DNA from: Flavobacterium fluviale
Lineage (GTDB): Bacteria; Bacteroidota; Bacteroidia; Flavobacteriales; Flavobacteriaceae
Assembly: GCF_003312915.1 (NCBI RefSeq)
Contig: NZ_CP030261.1
Coordinates: 2,046,001 to 2,110,000, forward strand
DNA length: 64,000 bases
Reading direction: 5' to 3'
The notes under the pieces: model-generated
Database searches by the model: none
What the model was told of the DNA's origin: nothing
What the model saw: only the letters and a program-made list of their open reading frames with translations
Program-made: the position numbers and the translations under genes
Shown here: in pieces, positions 47,239-57,035 of the stretch
Layout of the letters: each line of letters begins with the position of its first letter
How positions within the stretch are numbered: position 1 is the stretch's first letter

Positions 47239-47258
47239 CAACTATAACGTTATAATTG
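47239..47258. promoter_or_regulatory. Near-perfect palindrome upstream of acnB
   Basis: CAACTATAACGTTATAATTG has a 12-bp perfect core, TATAACGTTATA, and pairs at 18 of 20 positions. It is about 260 bases upstream of acnB, so a regulatory role is uncertain. Confidence 0.3.
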
Positions 47259-47484
47259 TTTATTTAGAACTATTCTTTGTGAAAATAGAGGTAAAATCTC
47301 ACTTCCTTTATAACATTAAATTTCGACTTTGTTAAAGAAAAGATTTTTAAATATTAATAATTCATTATTTTAATATAAAATTGAATTTTTGACAAAAACA
47401 AGCAGTGAAAATCGTTTTTTAGCAATAATAATTTTTGAAAAGGCTTGTTCTATTATATTTTTTTTAATTATCGTCTTTAATGCT

Positions 47485-47492
47485 TAAATTTG
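47485..47492 (+). promoter_or_regulatory. -7 promoter element of acnB
   Basis: TAAATTTG matches TAnnTTTG, 28 bases before the acnB ATG at 47520, giving a leader of about 20 bases. A TTG-initiated frame start at 47490 would lie inside this element. Confidence 0.6.
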
Positions 47493-47519
47493 CCTCAAAA
47501 AAATAAATCCGCTTTTATT

Positions 47520-50291
47520 ATGAATATTTATCAGGATTACATTCAAGAAATTGAAGAAAGAAAAAATCAAGGGTTACACCCTAAACCAATTGATGGAGCT
47601 GAATTATTAAGCGAAATCATTGCTCAAATTAAAGATGCAGATAACGCACATCGCGAAGACTCTCTTAAGTTTTTTATTTACAATACATTACCGGGTACGA
47701 CAAGTGCAGCTGGTGAAAAAGCGAAGTTTTTAAAAGAGATTATTCTTGGTCAATTTGTTGTAAAAGAAATAACTCCAACTTTTGCTTTTGAATTATTATC
47801 TCACATGAAGGGTGGTCCTTCAATTGGAGTATTGCTAGATTTAGCTTTAGGAAATGATGATGCAATCGCAGCAGAAGCGGCAAAAGTTCTTAAAACTCAA
47901 GTTTTCCTTTATGAAGCGGACACAGATCGTTTAATAGAGGCGTATAAAAATAACAATGCAGTTGCAAAAGAAATCCTTGAAAGTTATGCTCAAGCTGAGT
48001 TCTTTACAAAACTTCCAGAAGTAGCTGACGAAATTAAAGTAGTTACTTATATTGCTGGTGAAGGAGATATTTCTACAGATTTACTTTCTCCAGGTAACCA
48101 AGCTCACTCACGTTCAGACCGTGAACTTCACGGTAAATGTATGATTACTCCTCAAGCACAGGACGAAATCAAAATGCTTCAAGCACAGCATCCTGATAAA
48201 AGCGTCATGCTTATTGCAGAAAAAGGAACAATGGGTGTAGGTTCTTCAAGAATGTCAGGTGTAAATAACGTGGCACTTTGGACAGGAAAACAAGCAAGTC
48301 CATATATTCCATTCGTAAATATCGCTCCAATTGTTGGTGGAACAAACGGAATTTCTCCAATTTTCCTAACAACTGTTGATGTTACTGGCGGTATTGGTTT
48401 AGATCTAAAAAACTGGGTTAAAAAACTTGATGAGAATGGGAACGTTGTTCGTAATGAAAATGATGAGCCAATTTTAGAGCAAGCATATTCTGTAGCAACT
48501 GGAACGGTTCTTACAATTAATATTAAAGAGAAAAAATTATACAACGGCGATCAGGAATTAATTGACATTTCTAAGGCATTTACACCTCAGAAAATGGAAT
48601 TTATTAAAGCTGGTGGTTCGTACGCAATTGTATTTGGTAAAAAACTTCAAACATTAGCGGCTAAAGTTTTAGATATTGAAGCTCCTCTTGTATTTGCTCC
48701 ATCAAAAGAAATCTCTATTGAAGGACAAGGTCTTACGGCAGTAGAAAAAATCTTTAACAGAAATGCTGTTGGTGTACCTGCAGGTAAAGTATTACACGCT
48801 GGTTCTGATGTTCGTGTAGAAGTTAATATTGTAGGTTCTCAAGATACAACTGGACTTATGACTGCTCAGGAGTTAGAATCTATGGCTGCTACAGTAATTT
48901 CTCCAATCGTAGACGGTGCTTACCAATCGGGTTGTCACACTGCTTCTGTTTGGGATAAAAAAGCTCAGGCAAACATTCCAAAATTGATGAAATTCATGAA
49001 CGATTTTGGTTTAATTACAGCTCGTGATCCAAAAGGTGTTTATCACTCAATGACAGACGTAATTCATAAAGTACTTAACGATATTACTATAGATGAGTGG
49101 GCTATCATTATTGGTGGTGACTCTCATACAAGAATGTCAAAAGGTGTTGCTTTTGGGGCTGACTCGGGAACAGTTGCCCTAGCATTAGCTACAGGTGAGG
49201 CTTCTATGCCAATTCCTGAATCTGTAAAAGTAACTTTCAAAGGAGATATGAAAGGGTATATGGACTTCCGTGATGTGGTTCATGCTACTCAAGCGCAAAT
49301 GCTTCATCAGTTTGGAGGAGAAAACGTATTCCAAGGTAGAATTATCGAGGTTCATATTGGAACTCTTACTGCTGACCAGGCATTTACGTTTACTGACTGG
49401 ACTGCAGAGATGAAAGCTAAAGCTTCTATCTGTATTTCTGAAGATGATACTTTAATCGAATCATTGGAGATTGCAAAAGGCAGAATCCAGATCATGATCG
49501 ATAAAGGTATGGATAACGATAAGCACGTTCTTCAAGGGTTAATCAATAAAGCTGATAAGAGAATCGCTGAAATTAAATCTGCTGAAAAACCAGCTTTAAC
49601 TCCAGATGCAAATGCTAAATATTATGCTGAAGTTGTGGTTGATTTGGATCAAATTGCTGAGCCAATGATTGCAGATCCAGACGTAAATAATGTTGATGTT
49701 TCTAAAAGATATACTCACGATACAATTAGACCTCTTTCTTTCTACGGAGGAGAGAAAAAAGTAGATCTTGGATTTATTGGTTCTTGTATGGTTCACAAAG
49801 GAGATATGAAGATTCTTGCTCAAATGCTAAAGAATATTGAAGATCAAAAAGGTAAAGTAGAATTTTTGGCACCGCTTGTGGTAGCTCCTCCTACATATAA
49901 CATTGTAGACGAACTTAAAGCAGAAGGTGACTGGGAAGTTTTACAAAAATACTCAGGTTTCGAATTTGACGATAATGCTCCAAAAGGTGCGGCGCGTACA
50001 GAATACGAAAACATGTTGTATTTAGAGCGTCCAGGATGTAACCTTTGTATGGGTAACCAAGAAAAAGCGGCAAAAGGAGATACTGTAATGGCAACATCTA
50101 CTCGTCTTTTCCAAGGAAGAGTTGTAGAAGATTCTGAAGGTAAAAAAGGAGAGTCGTTACTTTCTTCTACACCAGTTGTAGTTTTATCTACAATTCTAGG
50201 TAGAACTCCAACATTAGATGAATATACATCTGCGGTTGAAGGTATCAACTTAACTAAGTTTGCGCCTTCTAACAAGCAATTAGTAATGTAA
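47520..50291 (+). CDS. acnB: Aconitate hydratase B (bifunctional 2-methylisocitrate dehydratase)
   Basis: This 923-residue protein is AcnB: an N-terminal HEAT-like domain, the swivelling domain, and the catalytic domains with Fe-S ligands in GSCMVHKGD near residue 757 and the CNLCMGN pair near 838. It interconverts citrate and isocitrate and may act on methylcitrate. The start at 47520 gives MNIYQDYIQEIEERK. It is separated from the next aconitase gene by a terminator. Confidence 0.96.
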   Translation: MNIYQDYIQEIEERKNQGLHPKPIDGAELLSEIIAQIKDADNAHREDSLKFFIYNTLPGTTSAAGEKAKFLKEIILGQFVVKEITPTFAFELLSHMKGGPSIGVLLDLALGNDDAIAAEAAKVLKTQVFLYEADTDRLIEAYKNNNAVAKEILESYAQAEFFTKLPEVADEIKVVTYIAGEGDISTDLLSPGNQAHSRSDRELHGKCMITPQAQDEIKMLQAQHPDKSVMLIAEKGTMGVGSSRMSGVNNVALWTGKQASPYIPFVNIAPIVGGTNGISPIFLTTVDVTGGIGLDLKNWVKKLDENGNVVRNENDEPILEQAYSVATGTVLTINIKEKKLYNGDQELIDISKAFTPQKMEFIKAGGSYAIVFGKKLQTLAAKVLDIEAPLVFAPSKEISIEGQGLTAVEKIFNRNAVGVPAGKVLHAGSDVRVEVNIVGSQDTTGLMTAQELESMAATVISPIVDGAYQSGCHTASVWDKKAQANIPKLMKFMNDFGLITARDPKGVYHSMTDVIHKVLNDITIDEWAIIIGGDSHTRMSKGVAFGADSGTVALALATGEASMPIPESVKVTFKGDMKGYMDFRDVVHATQAQMLHQFGGENVFQGRIIEVHIGTLTADQAFTFTDWTAEMKAKASICISEDDTLIESLEIAKGRIQIMIDKGMDNDKHVLQGLINKADKRIAEIKSAEKPALTPDANAKYYAEVVVDLDQIAEPMIADPDVNNVDVSKRYTHDTIRPLSFYGGEKKVDLGFIGSCMVHKGDMKILAQMLKNIEDQKGKVEFLAPLVVAPPTYNIVDELKAEGDWEVLQKYSGFEFDDNAPKGAARTEYENMLYLERPGCNLCMGNQEKAAKGDTVMATSTRLFQGRVVEDSEGKKGESLLSSTPVVVLSTILGRTPTLDEYTSAVEGINLTKFAPSNKQLVM

Positions 50292-50311
50292 TCCTTCGAT
50301 TATTAATATAT

Positions 50312-50346
50312 TAAAGCCCGAGTGATAAACTCGGGCTTTTTCTTTT
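50312..50346 (+). terminator. Terminator after acnB
   Basis: AAAGCCCGAGT and ACTCGGGCTTT form an 11-bp stem followed by a T-rich stretch. It implies that the second aconitase is separately transcribed. Confidence 0.95.
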
Positions 50347-50418
50347 ATAACTCCTCTATATTTTGTAACTTGTGATGTTCAAAATAAAATAAAAAAACAA
50401 AAAATAATTATAAAACTT

Positions 50419-52683
50419 ATGGCTTTTGATATCGAAATGATTAAAAAAGTGTACGAAAACATGCCAAGTCGTGTTGATAAAGCACGCGAGATTGTTGGTC
50501 GTCCACTTACCTTAACAGAGAAAATTTTATACAATCACCTTTGGGATGGAAATCCAACGAAGGCGTTTGGAAGAGGAGTTGATTATGTTGATTTTGCACC
50601 AGACCGTGTAGCTTGTCAAGATGCAACTGCTCAAATGGCTTTATTACAATTTATGCATGCTGGTAAATCTAAAGTAGCAGTTCCTACAACAGTGCATTGT
50701 GATCACTTGATTCAGGCGAAAGTAGATGCTAAAACAGATTTGGCTAGAGCAAAAACACAAAGTAATGAAGTTTTCGATTTCTTGTCGTCAGTTTCAAATA
50801 AATACGGAATTGGTTTCTGGAAGCCAGGAGCTGGAATTATTCACCAAGTAGTACTTGAAAATTATGCTTTCCCTGGAGGAATGATGATTGGTACCGATTC
50901 TCACACTGTAAATGCAGGTGGTTTAGGAATGGTGGCAATTGGAGTTGGTGGAGCCGATGCTGTAGACGTAATGTCTGGTATGGCTTGGGAACTTAAATTT
51001 CCTAAATTAATTGGAGTTAAATTAACTGGTAAATTATCAGGATGGACTGCTCCTAAAGATGTTATTCTTAAAGTGGCTGGTATTCTTACGGTAAAAGGTG
51101 GTACTGGTGCTATCGTTGAATATTTTGGAGAAGGTGCAACTGCAATGTCTTGTACTGGTAAAGGAACTATTTGTAACATGGGTGCTGAAATTGGAGCTAC
51201 AACTTCAACTTTTGGTTATGATGATTCTATGAGTCGTTACCTGCGTTCTACAAACAGAGCTGATGTTGCCGATGCTGCGGACAAAGTAGCTTCTTATTTA
51301 ACTGGAGATCCAGAAGTTTATGCTGACCCAGAAAAATACTTTGACCAAGTTATTGAAATTAACTTATCTCAATTAGAACCACACTTAAATGGTCCTTTTA
51401 CTCCGGATTTAGCTACTCCAATTTCTAAAATGAAAGAGGAAGCAATTAAAAATAACTGGCCATTACAAATTCAAGTAGGTTTAATCGGTTCATGTACAAA
51501 TTCATCATACGAAGATATTTCTCGTGCAGCATCACTGGCAAAACAAGTTGCGGCTAAGAATTTAAAAACTAAAGCTCAGTTTACTATTACTCCAGGTTCT
51601 GAAGTGGTACGTTCTACCATTGAGAGAGATGGTTTTATAGAAACTTTTAATAAAATCAACGCTACTGTATTTGCTAATGCCTGCGGACCATGTATTGGTA
51701 TGTGGGACAGAGAAGGAGCAGAGAAAGAAGAAAGAAACACAATCGTTCACTCTTTCAACCGTAATTTCTCAAAACGTGCAGATGGTAATCCAAACACTTT
51801 AGCGTTTGTAGGTTCTCCAGAATTGGTAACAGCATTAGCCATTGCGGGAGATTTAGGTTTTAATCCATTAACAGATAAATTAATAAACGAAGATGGAGAA
51901 GAAGTGATGCTCGACGCTCCAACTGGTGACGAACTTCCTCTTAAAGGTTTCTATGCTGAAGATCCAGGATTCCAAGCTCCGGCTGAAGATGGTTCAGGAG
52001 TTCAGGTTGTAGTCAGCCCAACATCTGAACGTTTACAATTATTAGCTCCTTTTGATGCTTGGGATGGTAAAAACATTACAGGTGCTAAACTGCTGATTAA
52101 AGCATTTGGAAAATGTACAACTGACCACATTTCTATGGCTGGACCATGGCTGCGTTTCCGTGGACATTTAGATAACATTTCTAACAATATGCTGATTGGT
52201 GCTGTAAATGCATTCAACCAAAAAACAAATTCGGTTAAAAATCAATTAACAGGTACATATGATGCCGTTCCTGCTGTAGCTCGTGCATACAAGGCAGCTG
52301 GAGTTCCGTCTATAGTAATTGGAGATCATAATTACGGCGAAGGTTCTTCTCGTGAGCACGCTGCTATGGAACCTCGTTTCTTAGGAGTTAAAGCGGTATT
52401 GGTAAAATCATTTGCACGTATTCACGAAACTAACCTTAAAAAACAAGGTCTTCTAGGATTAACATTTGCCAATGAAGCAGATTACGATAAAATTCAAGAA
52501 GATGATACAATCAACTTCTTAGATTTAACTGAATTTGCTCCAGGTAAACCATTATCATTAGAGTTTGTTCATGCCGATGGTACAAAAGATATAATCTTGG
52601 CAAACCATACATACAACGCTGGTCAAATTGGCTGGTTTGTTGCTGGTTCTGCTTTAAACTTAATTGCAGCTGGAAAAGCTTAA
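50419..52683 (+). CDS. Aconitate hydratase, mitochondrial-type
   Basis: This 754-residue protein resembles the mitochondrial aconitase group rather than AcnA or AcnB, starting [18 protein letters not shown]. Fe-S cysteine ligands are in [10 protein letters not shown] near residue 358 and ACGPCIG near 421, and the swivel domain contains [18 protein letters not shown] near 633. It catalyses the citrate-isocitrate step and lies 127 bases after acnB, so this genome keeps two aconitases of different lineages side by side. Confidence 0.95.
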   Translation: MAFDIEMIKKVYENMPSRVDKAREIVGRPLTLTEKILYNHLWDGNPTKAFGRGVDYVDFAPDRVACQDATAQMALLQFMHAGKSKVAVPTTVHCDHLIQAKVDAKTDLARAKTQSNEVFDFLSSVSNKYGIGFWKPGAGIIHQVVLENYAFPGGMMIGTDSHTVNAGGLGMVAIGVGGADAVDVMSGMAWELKFPKLIGVKLTGKLSGWTAPKDVILKVAGILTVKGGTGAIVEYFGEGATAMSCTGKGTICNMGAEIGATTSTFGYDDSMSRYLRSTNRADVADAADKVASYLTGDPEVYADPEKYFDQVIEINLSQLEPHLNGPFTPDLATPISKMKEEAIKNNWPLQIQVGLIGSCTNSSYEDISRAASLAKQVAAKNLKTKAQFTITPGSEVVRSTIERDGFIETFNKINATVFANACGPCIGMWDREGAEKEERNTIVHSFNRNFSKRADGNPNTLAFVGSPELVTALAIAGDLGFNPLTDKLINEDGEEVMLDAPTGDELPLKGFYAEDPGFQAPAEDGSGVQVVVSPTSERLQLLAPFDAWDGKNITGAKLLIKAFGKCTTDHISMAGPWLRFRGHLDNISNNMLIGAVNAFNQKTNSVKNQLTGTYDAVPAVARAYKAAGVPSIVIGDHNYGEGSSREHAAMEPRFLGVKAVLVKSFARIHETNLKKQGLLGLTFANEADYDKIQEDDTINFLDLTEFAPGKPLSLEFVHADGTKDIILANHTYNAGQIGWFVAGSALNLIAAGKA

Positions 52684-52705
52684 ATTTAAGTTATCATATA
52701 CAAAA

Positions 52706-52738
52706 GAAATGCTCTGTGAAAACAGGGCATTTTTTATT
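52706..52738 (+). terminator. Terminator after the second aconitase
   Basis: AAATGCTCTGT and ACAGGGCATTT form an 11-bp stem with one G-U pair, followed by T residues. Confidence 0.85.
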
Positions 52739-52935
52739 TACATTTTAGGCAAGGTAAATTACTTTACATTTTTTAAATTTATAAGAAAAATAAGATTAAA
52801 TATTAATTAACTGAAAATCAATAACGAAGCTTTTTTCGATATTAATTCAACTTTAAATTTGACATTTTAGAATAAATTAATTGTTAAAAACTATGGTTTT
52901 TATGCTTTTAAGAGTTAAATTCGCCTTCGACGTAA

Positions 52936-52943
52936 TATATTTG
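52936..52943 (+). promoter_or_regulatory. -7 promoter element of the LysM-NlpC/P60 gene
   Basis: TATATTTG matches TAnnTTTG, 66 bases before the ATG. Confidence 0.5.
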
Positions 52944-53008
52944 TAATTTTTAAGTTTAATTATGTAAATAAACTTAAGAAAAAAGGAGTAGTAACTAAAA
53001 TAGTAATT

Positions 53009-54163
53009 ATGGTTTTTAGATTAATAATAGGGATGTTTTTTTTCAGTGTTGGAGTATTTGCACAAGATAATTTTGTGAAACACAAAATTTCAAAAGGAGA
53101 AAACCTTTCTGTTATTGCTAAAAAATATGGAGTAAAAGTTAAAGAGATTTCCGATGCAAATCCAAACGCTTCTAAAATCTTAAAACTAAATTCAGTTCTT
53201 TTAATTCCAAATAAAAATACTGCTAAAGTTAAAACAAAATCGGAGCCTAAATCTGATGTTGTTGCAAGTACCAGCCCAAATTCACACGAAGTAGCAGCCA
53301 AAGAAACGCTGTGGGGAATTTCAAAAAAGTATAATGTTTCTGTTGATGATTTGAAAAAAGCCAATCCGCTTTTAGAGACCGAAGGATTGAAAATTGGACA
53401 GCAGATAACAATTCCTTCTAATTCTTCTGATATTGCATTATTAAACGAAAAACCAAGGGAGAAACAACCAGAAGCAGTATCTACAGATGTTGAACTTTAT
53501 AGAGAAGTAAAACCAAAAGAAACAAAATACGGTATTTCTAAAGAATATGGAATTTCTGTTGCAGAATTAGAACGCCAGAATCCTTCAATCAAAGGGAAAG
53601 TTCCTGTTGGATATCTTTTAAAAATTCGAGTTTCAAAAGAAAAAGCAGATGCCATTCAGTCTGCGAAAGTTATTGAAGATTCCCAAAATGCTGCAGTAAC
53701 TTCGCCAGTACAAATAGCACAAACTGCTGAAATTAAAAAAGATTCTACATTTGTTAGATTATCATCTGGAAGTCATTCAGAATTAATAGATCAGCTGATT
53801 GCAAATGCTACAGAAAACATTGGCGTAAGATATCGATCGGGAGGTACCACAAGAGCAGGTTTTGATTGTTCGGGTTTAATGATCTGCACCTTTAATAATT
53901 TTGATATTAAATTGCCGAGAAGTTCAATTGAGCAGTCTCGTGTAGGAACAAAAGTAACTACAGACGAAGCGCAAAAAGGAGATTTGATCTTCTTTAGAAC
54001 AAATGGAAGACGCCATATTAACCATGTTGGAATGATCGTAGAAGTAGCCGACGGCGAAATTAAATTTGTACACTCATCAACTCATGGCGGTGTAATGATT
54101 TCTTCTACAAAAGAACCTTACTACACAAGAGCCTTTTCACAAGTAAATCGCGTTTTAGAATAG
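53009..54163 (+). CDS. LysM and NlpC/P60 cell wall hydrolase
   Basis: This 384-residue protein has a signal peptide (about residues 1-19, ending VFAQ) and three LysM repeats: HKISKGENLSVIAKKYGV near 26, EVAAKETLWGISKKYNV near 94 and REVKPKETKYGISKEYGI near 168. The C-terminal NlpC/P60 domain (about 262-384) carries the catalytic Cys in FDCSGLM near 290, His in RHINHVGMI near 337 and a third residue in FVHSST near 352. It binds and cuts peptidoglycan cross-link peptides in the periplasm. It is convergent with a response regulator gene. Confidence 0.95.
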   Translation: MVFRLIIGMFFFSVGVFAQDNFVKHKISKGENLSVIAKKYGVKVKEISDANPNASKILKLNSVLLIPNKNTAKVKTKSEPKSDVVASTSPNSHEVAAKETLWGISKKYNVSVDDLKKANPLLETEGLKIGQQITIPSNSSDIALLNEKPREKQPEAVSTDVELYREVKPKETKYGISKEYGISVAELERQNPSIKGKVPVGYLLKIRVSKEKADAIQSAKVIEDSQNAAVTSPVQIAQTAEIKKDSTFVRLSSGSHSELIDQLIANATENIGVRYRSGGTTRAGFDCSGLMICTFNNFDIKLPRSSIEQSRVGTKVTTDEAQKGDLIFFRTNGRRHINHVGMIVEVADGEIKFVHSSTHGGVMISSTKEPYYTRAFSQVNRVLE

Positions 54164-54165
54164 TA

Positions 54166-54549
54166 TTAAAGAAAAGTACTTTTTAAAAGATCCAATCGAA
54201 AAGGTTTGTTCCAAAAATCAGAAACATACTTATTTTCTTTTGCCTTTTTAATTTCATCACTATCTAAAGTGGAAGAAAGTACAAATATTTTGATTCTATT
54301 TTTTAGATCTTCTGCTAAAGTCGAAAATTCTTCTAAAAACTCAAATCCATTCATTATAGGCATTTGAATGTCTAAGATAATGACGAGTGATTTATGATCC
54401 GAATTTTTTAAAAGCCAATCAATTCCTTCTTTTCCATTGTTAGCAATAAAAAGCGGGTTGACATCTAATCCTTTTTTGAGCAATTTTTTAGTAACAAATT
54501 GATCAATTAAATTGTCCTCTATAAGTACGAACTGCGGTTTAGGCTCCAT
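54166..54549 (-). CDS. Single-domain response regulator (receiver)
   Basis: This 127-residue protein is a receiver domain only: EDNLID near residue 11, the phospho-acceptor Asp60 in IILDIQMP, the threonine/serine SSTLDS region near 96 and the lysine motif WNKPFR near 117. It has no output domain, so it probably acts by protein contact. Its start overlaps the histidine kinase gene by 11 bases, which marks them as a translationally coupled pair. Confidence 0.93.
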   Translation of the reverse strand: MEPKPQFVLIEDNLIDQFVTKKLLKKGLDVNPLFIANNGKEGIDWLLKNSDHKSLVIILDIQMPIMNGFEFLEEFSTLAEDLKNRIKIFVLSSTLDSDEIKKAKENKYVSDFWNKPFRLDLLKSTFL

Positions 54550-55963
54550 GAGAATTTGGTATAGTTACTATAAATTTACTTCCTATAGTGTTTTCAGAAA
54601 TAACAGAAATATCTCCTTTTATATTTTCAACAGCTTCTTTAACAATATAAAGTCCTAATCCTGATCCTTTATTTTTGTTTGTTCCAAAATACATGTCGAA
54701 TATATTTTCTTTATGGTCATCATGAATCCCGATTCCGTTATCAGTAACTTCAATTTTATTCAATCCATCGCTAAAATAAGTTTTAATGCTAATAAACATT
54801 TCTTGCTTGCTGCAATCAGCATATTTTATGGCATTGGAAAGCAGATTGTTAATTATGATTTTTAAACGAAGACCATCGCTTTCAATATGATCCACTTCCA
54901 GTTCCTGTGTAAATTTGATTTTACGTGCATTTTCAATATGCATCAATTGTGAAATAGCTTCGTTAAACAATTCTTTAAGGCTTACAGGTTCCATTATAAC
55001 TTCCTTTCTTTTATTCTTAGAATAATCAATGATGTCGCTTATAAATTGATCTTGCCGAGCTAAACTTTGATGCATCATTTCAAGATAATTCCGAACCTGC
55101 GTTACATCCTCTTCTAATGCTGTAATCTCAATAAGCCCCTTTAATGAAGTTATAGGAGATCTTAAATCATGGGATGCGCTGTATACAAATCGGTCTAATT
55201 CGCGGTTTACGATAATTAGATTTTCATTTTTTACTTCAGTTTCCTTTTTTGAAACAAGAAGTCTTTTTACCATTATAGAGTAGTAAAGACAAACGCTGCA
55301 GACTATTACTAAGATAAAAAAGACATTGCTAATAATCAACAAGTCTTTTATTTTTCGGGTTCCTTCTCCTAAAATATTAGAAAAGTTTCGTTCATTACTA
55401 TTTAGTTGATCGCTTAGGCTGCTAATTTGTTTTAAATAGTATTGCTGCTCTTTAGCGGTTAAAAGATTTCGATCTATTTTGGCATTAATCTGCTGACCTA
55501 TAATAAATAGCCTGAAAATAAGTTTGTCACCTTTGCCCCATTCGTCTATTGCTTTAGAGAGAAAAGAAACCTGCTTGAAATTATCAAAAAGCCAAATAAT
55601 ATCATCTAAATCTTCTTCATGATTTCGGCCTATCAACAAACCATTTCGAGCAATTTTGTTGTCGCCTGCCTTTAAAAGCGTAATCCTGGCAATGCCATCA
55701 CCTTGAGGGACTTTCAATTCTTGTAAAAATAATTTCCATTGATTTGAGTCTTTCGTATAGAGATAAGTTAAAAGATGTCTGGATGCATCTTTTTGTCCTT
55801 TGGAATAATGTGATTCTCCATTAACATAAGCTCTATTGGCGGATAATATTTTAATGGTAAAAAAATTAATACAGATAAGTAGTGCACAAGATATAAAAAC
55901 TATTAAAATGAGAATAAAAACGTTCGGAAAACGAAAGTTTTTTAATGCTTGTAACTTAGACAT
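54539..55963 (-). CDS. Sensor histidine kinase
   Basis: This 474-residue protein has an N-terminal transmembrane helix (about 16-37), an extracytoplasmic region to about 210, a second helix (about 213-235), then HisKA with the phospho-His in SASHDLRSPI near 268 and HATPase with NNLLSNAIKYA near 374, DNGIGI near 418 and GSGLGLYIVK near 441. The sensor region resembles CHASE3-like helical domains. It probably phosphorylates the adjacent receiver protein. The signal sensed is unknown. Confidence 0.93.
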   Translation of the reverse strand: MSKLQALKNFRFPNVFILILIVFISCALLICINFFTIKILSANRAYVNGESHYSKGQKDASRHLLTYLYTKDSNQWKLFLQELKVPQGDGIARITLLKAGDNKIARNGLLIGRNHEEDLDDIIWLFDNFKQVSFLSKAIDEWGKGDKLIFRLFIIGQQINAKIDRNLLTAKEQQYYLKQISSLSDQLNSNERNFSNILGEGTRKIKDLLIISNVFFILVIVCSVCLYYSIMVKRLLVSKKETEVKNENLIIVNRELDRFVYSASHDLRSPITSLKGLIEITALEEDVTQVRNYLEMMHQSLARQDQFISDIIDYSKNKRKEVIMEPVSLKELFNEAISQLMHIENARKIKFTQELEVDHIESDGLRLKIIINNLLSNAIKYADCSKQEMFISIKTYFSDGLNKIEVTDNGIGIHDDHKENIFDMYFGTNKNKGSGLGLYIVKEAVENIKGDISVISENTIGSKFIVTIPNSHGA

Positions 55964-56244
55964 AATCTGATAATTATTAGGTTAATTTAAATGCCTTTTT
56001 TTATGTAATTTTTCTTTCTTAGAAACAAGCTTATGGGGAAACTTATTAATGACTTCGAATTAAACACTTGTTAATTTTTTTTATCACTAAAAAATCAAAA
56101 CGGAATGCTTTTTCCAAATGTAGTAAAATTTATCTTATAATATTTCGCAAAAAATAGTACGTGGAAAAAAATAATTGAAGATGTATTTCTTTTTGTTTAA
56201 GGTGGTTGTTTTGTAGTATGTTGTTTTTATTCCAGCAGATTTAT

Positions 56245-57003
56245 TTAAAACTCAGCATGCATAATCAATCGTCTAAAAGCATAGATAGAAGGAACTATTG
56301 GGAAATGCATATCTATTCTCTTTTTAAATGCGTTTGATAGTTCTCCAAATTCACTTTCGTTTAAACGCTCCTGGTAAACTGTTAAAGCAGAACCAGAAAT
56401 AAAATCAAAAAAATCGTTTGTATTAGTAGAAATCAAAGGGTAGATTTTTTCGTAAATAGTCATATTTCTGCCTCCATTTTCGAAAAGGATTTTGGCATAT
56501 TCGTCTAAAGTTAGTACTGGAGAAGGGCGTGACCAATTTTTCAAATATGATTTGAAAGGTTCTTCTTTTACCAAATTGAAAAGTATCTTATTAAGAATGT
56601 TTTCATTTTGCTGCGGCATTTGAACAGCCAGCTGACCACCTGGATTTATTTGAGAAATTATTTTTGGAAAAAGATTATTATGATTATCAATCCATTGCAG
56701 TGCTGCATTCGAAAAAATTAAATCCCATTTTTCATCGACATTGAGCTGTTCTAGAATTGTTCTTTCTTTAAATTGAAGATCATTTCCTAGTGGAGTTTTT
56801 GCCAGCATTTCGGCAGAGTTATCGATTCCAAGTACGATTGGATTGGTGAGTTTTTGAGAGAGTTTCTTTGTAAGTTCACCTGTACCACAGCCTAAATCGA
56901 TAACTTTTAAATTTGGTTTATCAATAATATGACTTGTTAAATCATCAAAAGGTTTTGAACGTTCATCTTTAAATTCGTTGTATTTTTTTGGATCCCAAGT
57001 CAT
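56245..57003 (-). CDS. Methyltransferase, trans-aconitate 2-methyltransferase-like
   Basis: This 252-residue protein opens WDPKKYNEFKDERSKPF, close to the start of E. coli Tam, and has the SAM-binding motif VIDLGCGTGELT near residue 34, SNAALQWIDNH near 98 and a QMPQQNENI segment near 128 that matches Tam. Tam methylates trans-aconitate, a damaged by-product of the aconitase reaction. The gene lies about 3.5 kb from two aconitases, which supports but does not prove this role. It could also be another class I methyltransferase. Confidence 0.7.
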   Translation of the reverse strand: MTWDPKKYNEFKDERSKPFDDLTSHIIDKPNLKVIDLGCGTGELTKKLSQKLTNPIVLGIDNSAEMLAKTPLGNDLQFKERTILEQLNVDEKWDLIFSNAALQWIDNHNNLFPKIISQINPGGQLAVQMPQQNENILNKILFNLVKEEPFKSYLKNWSRPSPVLTLDEYAKILFENGGRNMTIYEKIYPLISTNTNDFFDFISGSALTVYQERLNESEFGELSNAFKKRIDMHFPIVPSIYAFRRLIMHAEF

Positions 57004-57035
57004 ATTATTGTTTTACTTAAAGGTAAAGAAAAATT

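Larger units (their letters stand above)
47110..47519. other. 410-base region between the MoxR gene and acnB
   Basis: It holds the MoxR terminator (47127-47160), a near-palindrome at 47239-47258, and the acnB -7 element near its right end. The remainder is AT-rich with no open frame, tRNA or hairpin that I can support. Confidence 0.5.
52684..53008. other. 325-base region between aconitase and the LysM gene
   Basis: It holds the aconitase terminator (52706-52738) and the promoter of the next gene (-7 element at 52936). The middle is AT-rich with no open frame or hairpin that I can support. An AAAGGAG stretch at 52982 lies too far from the ATG to be a Shine-Dalgarno. Confidence 0.5.

Noticed and set aside
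47490..47519. TTG-started extension of AcnB
   Set aside because: It overlaps the -7 promoter element, so it would not be in the transcript.
52982..52988. AAAGGAG as a Shine-Dalgarno for the LysM-NlpC/P60 gene
   Set aside because: It is 20 bases from the ATG, too far for initiation, and no other gene apart from rpsU has one.
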